From Pseudomonas sp. BSw22131 (GTDB lineage Bacteria > Pseudomonadota > Gammaproteobacteria > Pseudomonadales > Pseudomonadaceae): a DNA stretch of 64,000 bases. The notes below the pieces were generated by a model. That model ran no database searches and was not told the DNA's origin. It saw only the letters and a program-made list of their open reading frames with translations. The position numbers and the translations under genes are program-made. The DNA lies in NCBI RefSeq assembly GCF_026810445.1, contig NZ_CP113949.1:2294001-2358000 (forward strand), written 5' to 3'. Below, piece after piece: positions 27,432 through 36,532 of the stretch; position 1 is the first letter of the stretch; every line of letters begins with the position of its first letter.

Positions 27432-27448
27432 ATTACGTTATTCGTAAT
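27432..27448. promoter_or_regulatory. HmgR operator between hmgR and hmgA
   Basis: ATTACGTTATTCGTAAT is a 17-bp inverted repeat with a five-base centre; a further half-site GTTACGTAA follows. It is 42 bases before the hmgA ATG. Confidence 0.75.
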
Positions 27449-27490
27449 CCGGTTACGTAAAAAACTGCCCATAAGAACAAGAGGCCCGAG

Positions 27491-28807
27491 ATGGTCACAG
27501 CACATATGCCCAACGCCCTTGCGTATCAGAGCGGCTTCGGCAATCAGTTCAGCAGCGAAGCCATCCCCGGCGCGTTGCCAGTGGGGCAAAACTCCCCACA
27601 ACGTCACCCGCTGGGCCTGTATGCGGAGCAATTTTCAGGCACGGCATTCACCGTCCCGCGCAGCGAGGCCCGGCGCACCTGGTTGTATCGCATCCAGCCA
27701 TCGGCCAGCCACCCGCAATACCAGCGCCTTGAAACGCAAATCCCCGGCCACTCCCAAGGGCCCATCACCCCCAATCGTCTGCGCTGGGACGCTTTTGACA
27801 TCCCCCAAACGCCGACGGACTTCATTGATGGTCTGATCTCGCTGGCCAGCACTTCGGCCGCTGATCAGGCCGACGGTGTGACGGTTTATGTGTACGCCGC
27901 CAACACCTCCATGCAGCGCGCATTTTTCAGTGCCGACGGCGAATGGCTGATCGTGCCGCAGCAGGGTCGTTTGCGCATCGTCACCGAGCTGGGCGTGCTG
28001 GACATCGAGCCGCAGGAGATCGCCGTATTGCCTCGTGGCCTCAAGTTCAGTGTTCAGCTCAAGGACCGCGAGGCCCGCGGCTACCTCTGTGAAAACCACG
28101 GCGCCGCCTTGCGCCTCCCTGACCTGGGGCCGATTGGCAGCAACGGGCTGGCCAACCCTCGGGATTTCCAGACGCCGGTCGCTCATTTTGAAGATCGGCC
28201 TGAACCCGTGGTGCTGGTCCAGAAGTTTCTTGGTGAACTGTGGGCGACGACGCTGACCCACTCGCCGTTCGATGTCGTGGCGTGGCACGGCAACAACGTG
28301 CCCTACAAGTACGATTTACGACGCTTCAATACCTTGGGCACGGTCAGTTATGACCATCCTGACCCCTCGATCTTTACCGTGTTGACTGCGCCGGGTGCCA
28401 TGCCGGGGCAGGCCAATGTCGACTTCGTGATTTTCCCGCCACGCTGGATGGTGGCGGAAAACACGTTCCGTCCGCCGTGGTTTCACCGCAACCTGATGAA
28501 CGAGTTCATGGGGTTGATCGACGGCGCCTACGACGCCAAGGCTGAAGGGTTCATGCCCGGCGGGGTGTCGTTGCACAACTGCATGAGCGCTCATGGACCG
28601 GACAACGCAACCGCCGAAAAAGCCATGGCTGCGGAGCTCAAACCGCACAAGATCGAGCAGACCATGGCCTTCATGTTCGAAACCGGCAAAGTGCTGCGCC
28701 CCAGCCTTTACGCGCTGCAGTGCCCGCAACTGCAACGCGACTACGACGCCTGCTGGAATGGCATCGCCAGAACTTTCAACTCCACTGATTTGGACAGCCC
28801 TCGATGA
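27491..28807 (+). CDS. hmgA: Homogentisate 1,2-dioxygenase
   Basis: A 438-residue iron dioxygenase that opens the ring of homogentisate to maleylacetoacetate. The start [19 protein letters not shown] is that of the family. The iron site is in [16 protein letters not shown] (His, Glu) and the later His of [12 protein letters not shown]. The preceding bases CAAGAGGCCCGAG carry the ribosome site. It overlaps fahA by four bases, so the two are translationally coupled. Confidence 0.97.
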   Translation: MVTAHMPNALAYQSGFGNQFSSEAIPGALPVGQNSPQRHPLGLYAEQFSGTAFTVPRSEARRTWLYRIQPSASHPQYQRLETQIPGHSQGPITPNRLRWDAFDIPQTPTDFIDGLISLASTSAADQADGVTVYVYAANTSMQRAFFSADGEWLIVPQQGRLRIVTELGVLDIEPQEIAVLPRGLKFSVQLKDREARGYLCENHGAALRLPDLGPIGSNGLANPRDFQTPVAHFEDRPEPVVLVQKFLGELWATTLTHSPFDVVAWHGNNVPYKYDLRRFNTLGTVSYDHPDPSIFTVLTAPGAMPGQANVDFVIFPPRWMVAENTFRPPWFHRNLMNEFMGLIDGAYDAKAEGFMPGGVSLHNCMSAHGPDNATAEKAMAAELKPHKIEQTMAFMFETGKVLRPSLYALQCPQLQRDYDACWNGIARTFNSTDLDSPR

Positions 28808-30102
28808 ATACCTCTAAGCACCTGCGCAGCTGGGTGGCCTCGGCCAACGGCCATGCCGACTTCCCGCTGCAGAACCTGCCGATGGGGATTTTCAGCGTTG
28901 GTCAATCCGGCAAGCGTTGTGGCGTCGCCATCGGCGACATGATTTTCGACCTGCGAGCGGCACTGGATGCCAGCGTATTCAATGGCGTTGCACGGCTTGC
29001 CGCCGAAACTGCGTGCCGTGATCAGCTCAACGACTTTTTTGCCCTGGGCGCTTCGGCCCGTCAGGCATTGCGTGCTGAGTTGTTGCATTTGCTGGACGAG
29101 AAAAGCCCGCAGCGCGATCGCTTGAAACTGATGGGCAGCACCTTGCTGCGCCCCATAAGCGACTGTCAGATGCACCTGCCTGCAAGGGTCGGGGATTACA
29201 CCGATTTCTACGTTGGCATTCATCACGCCACCAATGTCGGTCTGCTGTTCCGCCCTGAAAACCCTTTGCTGCCGAATTATAAATACGTGCCGATTGCCTA
29301 TCACGGGCGCGCGTCAACGTTGTGCGTGTCTGGCACGCCGGTCAAAAGGCCGATGGGTCAAACCCTTGCGCCCGGCGCCGATGCGCCAACCCTTGGCCCT
29401 AGCAAGCGTCTGGACTACGAGCTGGAAGTGGGCGTCTGGATCGGCCCCGGCAACGAGGCGGGGGTACCCATTGAGATTGCACGGGCGAGCCAGCACATTG
29501 CCGGTTTCTCCTTGCTCAATGACTGGTCTGCGCGTGATTTGCAGGCGTGGGAATACCAGCCGCTGGGGCCGTTTCTGTCCAAGAGTTTTGCCACCAGCCT
29601 CTCGCCGTGGGTGGTGACGGCTGAAGCGCTGGCGCCGTTCCGCGCGTCTCAGCCCAAACGTCCCGAGGGCGATCCCGCGCCGTTGGCGTATCTGCTCGAT
29701 GACGAGGACCAGAACAATGGGGCGCTGGACATCGAACTCGAGGTGCTGATCCAGACCGAACACATGAAGACCAAGAGCCTGGCGCCGCATCGTCTGGCGC
29801 TGAGCAACACGCTGCACATGTACTGGACGGTGGCGCAGATGGTCGCGCATCACAGCGTCAACGGTTGCCAGTTGCAGGCGGGCGACGTGTTCGGTACCGG
29901 GACGCTGTCGGGCCCGCATCCCGGTCAATTGGGCAGTCTTCTGGAAATGACCCACGGCGGTAAACACTCCATTGAGTTGCCAGGCGGTGAGACACGCACG
30001 TTTTTGCTGGCTGGCGACGAAGTCATCCTCAAAGCCCGGTGTCGCCGCGAAGGGCAGGTGAGCATTGGCTTCGGCGAATGCCGAGGGGTGATCGTCGGTT
30101 GA
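28804..30102 (+). CDS. fahA: Fumarylacetoacetase
   Basis: A 432-residue hydrolase that splits fumarylacetoacetate into fumarate and acetoacetate, the last step of tyrosine breakdown. The catalytic and metal residues stand in [18 protein letters not shown] (Asp, His), [12 protein letters not shown] (Glu) and [19 protein letters not shown] (Asp). The length is normal. It starts inside the hmgA stop. The gene for the isomerase that should act between HmgA and FahA (maiA) does not follow; the next gene is on the other strand. Confidence 0.96.
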   Translation: MNTSKHLRSWVASANGHADFPLQNLPMGIFSVGQSGKRCGVAIGDMIFDLRAALDASVFNGVARLAAETACRDQLNDFFALGASARQALRAELLHLLDEKSPQRDRLKLMGSTLLRPISDCQMHLPARVGDYTDFYVGIHHATNVGLLFRPENPLLPNYKYVPIAYHGRASTLCVSGTPVKRPMGQTLAPGADAPTLGPSKRLDYELEVGVWIGPGNEAGVPIEIARASQHIAGFSLLNDWSARDLQAWEYQPLGPFLSKSFATSLSPWVVTAEALAPFRASQPKRPEGDPAPLAYLLDDEDQNNGALDIELEVLIQTEHMKTKSLAPHRLALSNTLHMYWTVAQMVAHHSVNGCQLQAGDVFGTGTLSGPHPGQLGSLLEMTHGGKHSIELPGGETRTFLLAGDEVILKARCRREGQVSIGFGECRGVIVG

Positions 30103-30226
30103 CAGGCCTAAAGGTCTGTAGACGTCGCCGCGCCGTTGCGAAGCAAACCGGGGCAGTTCGCGTTTGCATTGGCTTATGCCGCAGGCGCGGGAACTGGCTT
30201 GTTTGGATGTGATTCTGCCCGAAGGG

Positions 30227-30275
30227 CGTAGGAGTCCAGCTTGCTGACGATCTGCCGGGCACCGGCAGCAAACCA
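30227..30275 (-). repeat. REP-like element with the CTGCCGGTGCCCGGCAG core (inverted copy)
   Basis: On the minus strand TGCTGCCGGTGCCCGGCAG is followed by ATCGTCAGCAAGCTGGACTC and CTACG, which has the GTAGGAG/AGCTTGCT marks of Pseudomonas REP hairpins. It is the third copy of the core found at 722 and 56622. Confidence 0.65.
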
Positions 30276-30338
30276 GTGAATTATCAGTTTTTCTGACAGG
30301 TGCAAACAGATTGCCGAGGCGGCGGCCGGGTTACGACT

Positions 30339-31796
30339 TCAACCAAATCCAGCCACCAGTGATCCGCTGCGTGGCAGAAAGCGGCCTTGGCGTTCGCCTT
30401 GCGGTTGGCCGTCTGTGTAACTCAAATGCCCATTGACCCACACGGCGTCGATCCCTTCGGCGGGGCGCTGCGGCGCGGTGAACTCGGCAACGTCGCGCAC
30501 GGTCTGCGGATCGAACAGCACCAGATCCGCCCAGTAGCCTTCACGGATGAACCCGCGCTCATGCAAGCCGAAGCGCGAAGCCGTCAGCCCGGTCATCTTG
30601 TGAACGGCGGTGTGCAGCGGGAATAACCGCTTGTCACGACTGTAATGCCCCAACACTCGAGGAAACGCCCCCCATAACCGTGGGTGCGGAAACGGATCCT
30701 CGGGCAAGCCGTCGGAGCCAATCATCGACAGCGGATGCTGGAGGATGCGCTGCACGTCCGCCTCGTTCATGCCGTAGTACACCGCGCCCGCTGGCTGCAG
30801 CATTCGGGCGGCGTCCATCAGCGAAACGTCCCAGCCAGCGGCAATCTCCTTCAGATCGCGGCCACCTTGATCGGGGTGCTGCGTGGACCAGGTGATGGTG
30901 ATACGGAACGCGTCAGTCACCTGTTTCAGATCCAGCGTCGAGGAGCTCGCCGCATAGGGATAGCAGTCACAACCCACCGGATGATCAAGGGCAGCCGCTT
31001 CCAGCTTCGCCAGCAATTGCGGGCTACGGCCCCAGTTACCGGCACCGGCGCATTTGAGGTGCGAAATCACCACAGGGGACTTTGAGTGGCGGCCAATGGC
31101 AAACGCCTCATCCATCGCCTCCAGCACCGGTTCGAACTCACTGCGCAAATGCGTGGTGTACACCGCGCCGAATGCCGTCAATTCCTCCGCCAGTTGTTTG
31201 ATCTCATCGGTGTCTGCCGAAAAAGCCGACGCATACGCCAGACCGGTGGACAGGCCCAGCGCGCCTGATACCAGGCTCTCGCGCAGTTGCTGGCGCATGG
31301 CACTGATCTCGTCAGGCAACGCTGTGCGAAACAGATCGTTCAGATGGTTGCTGCGTAGCGCCGTGTGGCCAACCAGCGCGGCGACGTTTACCGCCGGGCG
31401 AGCATTGTCCACGGCAGCCACGTAATCACTGAAGCGCGGGTACGAAAACGCTTCAGCCGGGCCCAGCAAGTTCATTGGGTCGGGTGGGGCGGCGGCCAGC
31501 GTCACGGGGGACGCGCTGATGCCGCAATTGCCAACGATCACGGTCGTCACACCCTGGGTAATCTTGGGCAGCATCTGCGGTTTGCGGATCACCACCGTGT
31601 CGTCGTGGGTGTGAACATCAATGAAGCCTGGCGCCAACACGCGCCCGGCTGCATTGAATTCTTCGCTGGCCGAAACGCCGTCCAGATGGCCGATGCGCTG
31701 AATGCGGCCATCGCGAATGGCCACGTCGGCACGAAATTCTGGCGTATCGCTGCCGTCGATCACCCTCGCATCGCGAATGATCAGGTCGTAAAGCAT
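30339..31796 (-). CDS. N-acyl-D-amino-acid deacylase (D-aminoacylase)
   Basis: A 485-residue amidohydrolase that removes the acyl group from N-acyl-D-amino acids. The zinc-binding barrel shows APGFIDVHTHDDTVV (the HxH site), VGNCGISASPV with the family's metal-binding Cys, VISHLKCAGAGNWGR, and the late IGSDGLPEDPFPHPRLWG. The DADVxxxD end motif is seen as YWADLVLFDPQTV. It follows the RpiR regulator after two bases, so they form an operon with the broken permease. In related operons a RidA-type protein is common; none is here. Confidence 0.92.
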   Translation of the reverse strand: MLYDLIIRDARVIDGSDTPEFRADVAIRDGRIQRIGHLDGVSASEEFNAAGRVLAPGFIDVHTHDDTVVIRKPQMLPKITQGVTTVIVGNCGISASPVTLAAAPPDPMNLLGPAEAFSYPRFSDYVAAVDNARPAVNVAALVGHTALRSNHLNDLFRTALPDEISAMRQQLRESLVSGALGLSTGLAYASAFSADTDEIKQLAEELTAFGAVYTTHLRSEFEPVLEAMDEAFAIGRHSKSPVVISHLKCAGAGNWGRSPQLLAKLEAAALDHPVGCDCYPYAASSSTLDLKQVTDAFRITITWSTQHPDQGGRDLKEIAAGWDVSLMDAARMLQPAGAVYYGMNEADVQRILQHPLSMIGSDGLPEDPFPHPRLWGAFPRVLGHYSRDKRLFPLHTAVHKMTGLTASRFGLHERGFIREGYWADLVLFDPQTVRDVAEFTAPQRPAEGIDAVWVNGHLSYTDGQPQGERQGRFLPRSGSLVAGFG

Positions 31797-31798
31797 GG

Positions 31799-32659
31799 TC
31801 AGTCTCCGAGCGGCAGGCCGTCTGCGGCGCCGCGATAATCATCCAGCGCCAGCTTGATCCGGCGTAAGCGCTCCTGATTGTCCTCGGGGGCATTGAGCGC
31901 CAGTTCCGTGGCGAGCACGTCGATGGTCAGCAGCATGCCGTAGCGCGCTGCGGTGGGTTTGTAGATGAAGTTGGTTTCGGCAATCTGCAGTGGCAACACC
32001 ACATCAGCCAGTTGGCTCAGGGGGGAGTCGGGCAGGGTGATGGCGAGGATTTTGCTGCCATAACTGCGCGCCAGCGTGATGGCGTCCAGCAGTTCGGGGG
32101 TGAGCCCGCTGAGCGAGCAGGCGATGATCACCTGGTCGGGGCCGAGTGTCGCGGCGATCAGGCGCATCATCACCGGGTCGCGGCTGGCGGCAATCGGGTA
32201 GCCGAGGCGTACCAGCCGGGTTTGCAGTTCTTCGCTGCACAGGCTGGAGCAGCCGCCCATGCCGAACGCGTGGACCATTTTCGCCTGCACCAGCAAGGTC
32301 ACTGCCGCTGCGAAGCGCTCTTCCTCGAAGCCCGCCAGATGCTGACGCAGGGTCGATTCGATGTCGCCGACGATCTGCGTGAAAAAAGCCGATTGTTCCG
32401 GTGCGGGGTCCGGCGTCAGAAAGCGGCTGCCGACGCCGCTGGCCTGGGCCAGTTGCAGGCGCAGGTCGCGCAAGTCACGGCAACCGATGCTGCGCGCAAA
32501 ACGCGACAACGTGGCGCTGCTGACTTCGGCGCGCGCAGCGAGTTCGTCAAGGCTGGCGCTGGCGGCGAAGGCCACGTTATCGAGTATCAGCCTGGCGACC
32601 CGGCCTTCGCCCGCGCTGAAAGACGCTTGTCGCGCACGTATCTGGTAAAGAATGTCCAC
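31799..32659 (-). CDS. RpiR/MurR-family regulator
   Basis: A 286-residue regulator: an amino-terminal helix-turn-helix (ASLDELAARAEVSSATLSRF, residues 33-52) and a SIS sugar-isomerase domain (VHAFGMGGCSSLCSEELQTR; VIIACSLSGLTPELLDAI). Such proteins sense phosphosugars or N-acetylated sugars. The start is GTG at 32659, directly behind the stop of the degraded permease, which suggests coupling. In this context it probably controls the D-aminoacylase operon. Confidence 0.9.
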   Translation of the reverse strand: MDILYQIRARQASFSAGEGRVARLILDNVAFAASASLDELAARAEVSSATLSRFARSIGCRDLRDLRLQLAQASGVGSRFLTPDPAPEQSAFFTQIVGDIESTLRQHLAGFEEERFAAAVTLLVQAKMVHAFGMGGCSSLCSEELQTRLVRLGYPIAASRDPVMMRLIAATLGPDQVIIACSLSGLTPELLDAITLARSYGSKILAITLPDSPLSQLADVVLPLQIAETNFIYKPTAARYGMLLTIDVLATELALNAPEDNQERLRRIKLALDDYRGAADGLPLGD

Positions 32660-33788
32660 TCAGAGCACCTGTGCCAGGCCGAGCGTGAGGGCAAAGGCGA
32701 TGACGGAAATCAACGTTTCCAGCACCGTCCAGGTTTTGAAAGTCTGCGCCACGGTCATGTTGAAGTACTCCTTGATAAGCCAGAAACCGCCGTCATTGAC
32801 GTGGGAAAAGATCACCGACCCCGCGCCGGTCGCCAGCACCAGCAACTCGGGATGCGGATAGCCCAGACCCAACGCCACAGGCGCGACAATGCCGGAAGCG
32901 GTGGTCATTGCCACTGTTGCCGAGCCGGTCGCCAGCACCCACCAGCAGGGTGATGCTGGCCGTTGGCGCGAGGCATTCGTTGGTGAATTTGAGGATCGAA
33001 TCGCGGTTGAAGCCCTGCGCGATGCCCAAGGTCCAGAAGCTTAACAATGTCGCCAGCAGCAGCGCGATCACCGAGTTGCCGATGAACAGCAAAAAGCTGT
33101 TTAAGCCGCTGCCCGGTACGCGGATCAGGTTGGCCCAGCCGCCCAGTAGCATCAGCAACACAGGCAGCAGAATGGTTGCCATGGTCAGGCCAAAGCTGGG
33201 CAGTGTCTGGCGCGGTTCCCGGTCCAGAAACTGCCTGGCCAACGGATTGTCGGCGGCGAGGTGGATACGCGGCACGATGAAATTGGCGTAGAGCGGTCCC
33301 GCGATGATTGCCGTCGGGATGCCCACCAGAATCGCGTAGAACAATGTTTGCCCAACCGATGCCTGATAGGCCTGCACTGCCAACATGGCGGCGGGGTGCG
33401 GCGGCGCTAGCGCATGCACCACCGAAAGACCCGCCACCATAGGCAGACCGACCATCAGGATCGACACCCCGACCCGACGCGGCACGGTAAAAGCGATCGG
33501 CACCAGCAGCACGAATCCGACCTCGAAGAACAGCGGCAAGCCCACCAGAAACGCAATGCAGACCATCGCCCAGTGCGCATTCTTCTCGCCAAATTTATCG
33601 ATCAGCGTGCGCGCCACCTGCTCGGCGCCACCAGACTCGGCCATCATTTTGCCGAGCATGGTGCCCAGCGCTACCACCAGTGCAATGTGCCCGAGGGTCT
33701 TGCCGACCCCGGCTTCATAAGAGCAGCCGACAATGCTGCTGGCAGCCATCCCGCGCAAGATCCCTCCTACGGGCGATGGTTGCCTCAT
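32660..33788 (-). pseudogene. GntP-family permease, 5' truncated and internally deleted
   Basis: This is a second GntP-type permease, clearly damaged. Compared with gntP at 13946-15298, about 60 amino-terminal residues are missing: alignment begins only at YEAGVGKTLGHIALV near 33719, and upstream of that is REP-like sequence. A second lesion is at about 32935-32945: after LLVGAG the following 40 or so residues (the GGFKQMLVDSG to VIRVA part) are lost and the frame shifts, so the remaining ATGSATVAMTTASGIVAP to the end is in another frame. GTGCTGGCG at the junction could be microhomology left by the deletion. Its place in the operon suggests it once imported the deacylase substrate. Confidence 0.85.
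33751..33779 (-). repeat. REP-like element at the truncated permease end
   Basis: On the minus strand CGTAGGAGGGATCTTGCGCG is a typical Pseudomonas REP head. It replaces the expected start of the permease gene. Confidence 0.6.
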
Positions 33789-33796
33789 GCAGGAAG

Positions 33797-34777
33797 CTAG
33801 CTTGCGGTGAATCGCTCACGATAGGCCTGAGGTGTGACCGATACGGCGCGCATAAAGCTGCGACGCAGGGTTTCTTCTGTGCCGAAGCCGCAGCGGTCGG
33901 CGATGCGCTTGATCGGTAACGCGCTGTCGCCCAGCAGGCGCCGCGCCGCTTCGACACGCAATTGCTCGATGGCGCGGGCCGGAGTGTTGCCGGTGTGCGC
34001 CCGGTAATGGCGAACGAAGCTGCGCTCGCTCATGCCGACGTGCTCGGCGAGGGTCGCGACTGAAAGCTCATTGGCCAGATTGTCGAGAATCCAGGCGTGG
34101 AGGTCGGCGAAACGGCTGTCGGTGTTGCGCGTCGATTGCTGCATCGACAGTGCGGTACTGAATTGCGACTGGCCGCCAGGGCGCTTTAAAAACACCACCA
34201 GATCCTGAGCGACCGCCAGCGCGATGTTGCGCCCCAGATCAGCTTCGACCAGAGCCAGGGCCAGATCGATGCCGGCGGTTACACCGGCCGAGGTCCAGAG
34301 TGTGCCTTCGTTGATAAAGATCGGATCGGGATCGACCTGCACTTTGGGAAACCGCTGCGCGAGCGTCTCGCAACTGTCCCAGTGAGTGGCCACGCGATGC
34401 CCGTCCAGCAAACCTGCCTGCGCCAGCAGGAACGCGCCGGTGCACACGGACGCCAAACGCCGCGCCGAGGCTGCCTGTTGACGCACCCAATCCACCAGTT
34501 GTTCGTCCTCGAGGGCTTGGTGAACGCCGCGTCCACCGGCAACGATCAGCGTATCGGAGGCCTCTTCAGGCAAAGGGAACGTCTGCAGGCCAAGTCCGGC
34601 CCACGACATCACGCTGCCGGGCTGGCGGGCGATCACCGTTGGCGAATAGGGCGCCGCGCCGCCCAGATTGACGGCTTGTTCGTTGGCCGAGGCGAACACT
34701 TGCAGCGGTCCGGCGACGTCCAGCAACTGCACATCGGGGAAGGCGAGTATATGAATGGCTTTGGGTGGTTTAGGCAT
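33797..34777 (-). CDS. GlxA-type AraC family regulator
   Basis: A 326-residue two-domain regulator. Residues 1-170 form a DJ-1/PfpI-like domain (IHILAFPDVQLLDVAGPLQV; ASVCTGAFLLAQAGLLDG; HWDSCETL) and the end is an AraC helix-turn-helix pair (LSVATLAEHVGMSERSFVRH; IKRIADRCGFGTEETLRRSF). The Cys of VCTGAF is retained as in many GlxA proteins. The ATG at 34777 has an AGG site; a GTG seven codons upstream is possible. It is divergent from isonitrile hydratase, which shares its first domain and is its likely target. Confidence 0.9.
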   Translation of the reverse strand: MPKPPKAIHILAFPDVQLLDVAGPLQVFASANEQAVNLGGAAPYSPTVIARQPGSVMSWAGLGLQTFPLPEEASDTLIVAGGRGVHQALEDEQLVDWVRQQAASARRLASVCTGAFLLAQAGLLDGHRVATHWDSCETLAQRFPKVQVDPDPIFINEGTLWTSAGVTAGIDLALALVEADLGRNIALAVAQDLVVFLKRPGGQSQFSTALSMQQSTRNTDSRFADLHAWILDNLANELSVATLAEHVGMSERSFVRHYRAHTGNTPARAIEQLRVEAARRLLGDSALPIKRIADRCGFGTEETLRRSFMRAVSVTPQAYRERFTAS

Positions 34778-34941
34778 GGGCAACCTGTCAAGCGGCACTT
34801 GGCGTAAATGGTGGGCTTTATGGCGTAGCCGCCAAAGCTTAGCGGGCTAGAGTGCTTTCGTCCATTTGAGGCGCTGATGACGCTACTGCGCAGAGCTGTG
34901 CAGCGCCCCGATCTGATTCACTTAACCTGGAGCACCTTTTT

Positions 34942-35640
34942 ATGACCCTCAATATCGGCATTCTGATGTTCCCCAAGGTGCAGCAGCTGGACCTGACCGG
35001 CCCATTCGATGTCTTCGCGACCGCGCCCGGTGTCACCGTGCACCTTGTGTGGAAGGCCCTTGAACCCGTCATGTCCAGCACCGGGTTGTTGATGATGCCC
35101 ACCCGGACCTTTCAATCGTGTCCGCCGCTGGATGTTATCTGCGTGCCAGGCGGCGTCGGCATCGATGCGTTGATGGAAGACGCCGAGACGCTGGATTTCC
35201 TCAACTACCAGGCGAAACACGCCAGGTACGTGACGTCTGTGTGCACCGGCGCTTTGGTATTGGGCGCTGCAGGTTTATTGAAAGGCCGGCGGGCAACCAC
35301 TCACTGGGCCTCCCATGACCTGCTGGAAAGCTTTGGCGCTATCCCGATCAAGGAGCGTGTGGTGCGTGACGGCAATCTGATGACGGGCGGCGGCGTGACG
35401 GCGGGTATCGACTTTGCCCTGACGTTACTGGGCGAGCTGTTCGGCGAAGAAAAAGCACAACTGGTTCAGTTGCAGCTGGAATACGCGCCCGCGCCACCGT
35501 TCGATTCAGGTCGCCCGGACACTGCATCCGCCGAGGTTTTGGCGACAGCCTCCGAGCGTGCAGCGCCAGGGCTGGCGGCGCGTCGGCAGATCGTTGAACG
35601 CGTGGTCGCCAGCCAGGTTGAATCGCCAGTAACGGCTTAG
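34942..35640 (+). CDS. inhA: Isonitrile hydratase (DJ-1/PfpI family)
   Basis: A 232-residue DJ-1/PfpI superfamily enzyme closely resembling InhA of P. putida, which hydrates isonitriles to N-substituted formamides. The nucleophile elbow TSVCTGALVLGAAGLL (Cys near residue 100) is intact, as are LFPKVQQLDLTGPFDV-like positions (here MFPKVQQLDLTGPFDV), PPLDVICVPGGVG and RATTHWASHDLL, and the family end LQLEYAPAPPFDSG. GGAG lies ten bases before the ATG. The divergent GlxA regulator suggests induction by substrate. Confidence 0.88.
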   Translation: MTLNIGILMFPKVQQLDLTGPFDVFATAPGVTVHLVWKALEPVMSSTGLLMMPTRTFQSCPPLDVICVPGGVGIDALMEDAETLDFLNYQAKHARYVTSVCTGALVLGAAGLLKGRRATTHWASHDLLESFGAIPIKERVVRDGNLMTGGGVTAGIDFALTLLGELFGEEKAQLVQLQLEYAPAPPFDSGRPDTASAEVLATASERAAPGLAARRQIVERVVASQVESPVTA

Positions 35641-35721
35641 TTCGTTCCGTTTGATTGCGTCCAAGGCGGCAGGCGTTAGCGTGCTGACGCTCTGCCGCAA
35701 GTCGACAGCTTTATCAGCGTT

Positions 35722-36345
35722 TCAGTTAGATGTTCTGCGCACTTCATAACAGCAGAGAAACAGGTCCAGCGCCGATTCCACGACCGAGGCCTGTTTCTCA
35801 GCCGTCAGCAACGGCTCGTTCAGGGTGACTTGCGGCCAGAACGCGAACGCCTTGAGCAGGGCGTGGATCTGATGCGCTGCGAAACCCGGCTCCACTTCGT
35901 TCAAACGACCATCCTGCTGCGCGCCCCGAACCCAGACAGTGAACGACTCTTCGCGCTGGTTCAGGCGATTGACCCATGTTTGCGCGCGGTCCGGGGAATG
36001 GATCGTCGCGCCAATGGCCACTCGCGCCAGGTCGATGAAATTGCTGTTGCTCAGGGTCTTCATCTTGGCCTTGAGCATCTCGCGCAATTGTTCGCGCAAA
36101 CCGACTTCCGGCTTGTAGGACGCGTCTGGCTGATCAGTGGCATTGACCCAAAGTCGCTGCAGGATTTCTGCAAATAGCTCTTCTTTACTGGGGAAATGGT
36201 TGTAGACCGTGCGTTTGGAGACCTCCGCGCGCGCCGCAATGCGATCCATGCTGGTGACCTCGAAACCGCTGTCGCGGAACTCGGCAATGGCGGCCAGCAC
36301 AATGGATTCTCGTTTTCGGTCGGTCAGGCGCAAAGGGACAGTCAT
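35722..36345 (-). CDS. TetR-family repressor
   Basis: A 207-residue TetR regulator. The helix-turn-helix FEVTSMDRIAARAEVSKRTV with YNHFPSKEELFAEIL occupies residues 28-63; the rest is the helical ligand domain. It is divergent from the metallo-beta-lactamase-fold gene, and the symmetric box at 36411-36425 between them is its probable site. The ligand is unknown. Confidence 0.88.
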   Translation of the reverse strand: MTVPLRLTDRKRESIVLAAIAEFRDSGFEVTSMDRIAARAEVSKRTVYNHFPSKEELFAEILQRLWVNATDQPDASYKPEVGLREQLREMLKAKMKTLSNSNFIDLARVAIGATIHSPDRAQTWVNRLNQREESFTVWVRGAQQDGRLNEVEPGFAAHQIHALLKAFAFWPQVTLNEPLLTAEKQASVVESALDLFLCCYEVRRTSN

Positions 36346-36410
36346 CGGTTTCGCTTCAAGAAAATTACACTGGGCAGTTTACTTGCGATTGCGATTGATG
36401 CAAGCTTGAA

Positions 36411-36425
36411 ACTACACTGTGTAGT
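36411..36425. promoter_or_regulatory. Probable TetR operator
   Basis: ACTACACTGTGTAGT is a perfect inverted repeat around a central T, and GTGTAGTGTAAA around it could contain a -10 element. A degenerate partner, TTACACTGGGCAG, is near 36365. Confidence 0.65.
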
Positions 36426-36532
36426 GTAAAGGCCTGTTACAACTTCTCGCTTAATTCTTGCCGCCAGATGCAACATCCTGCAAAGCATTAGCTCCTGCAC
36501 ACCCTCCAACCGCTTCACTGGAGTCAGCACCC

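Noticed and set aside
33797..35640. Possible duplication of one gene (both proteins share a DJ-1 fold)
   Set aside because: Only the first has an AraC DNA-binding part and sequence identity looks low; regulator plus enzyme is the better reading.
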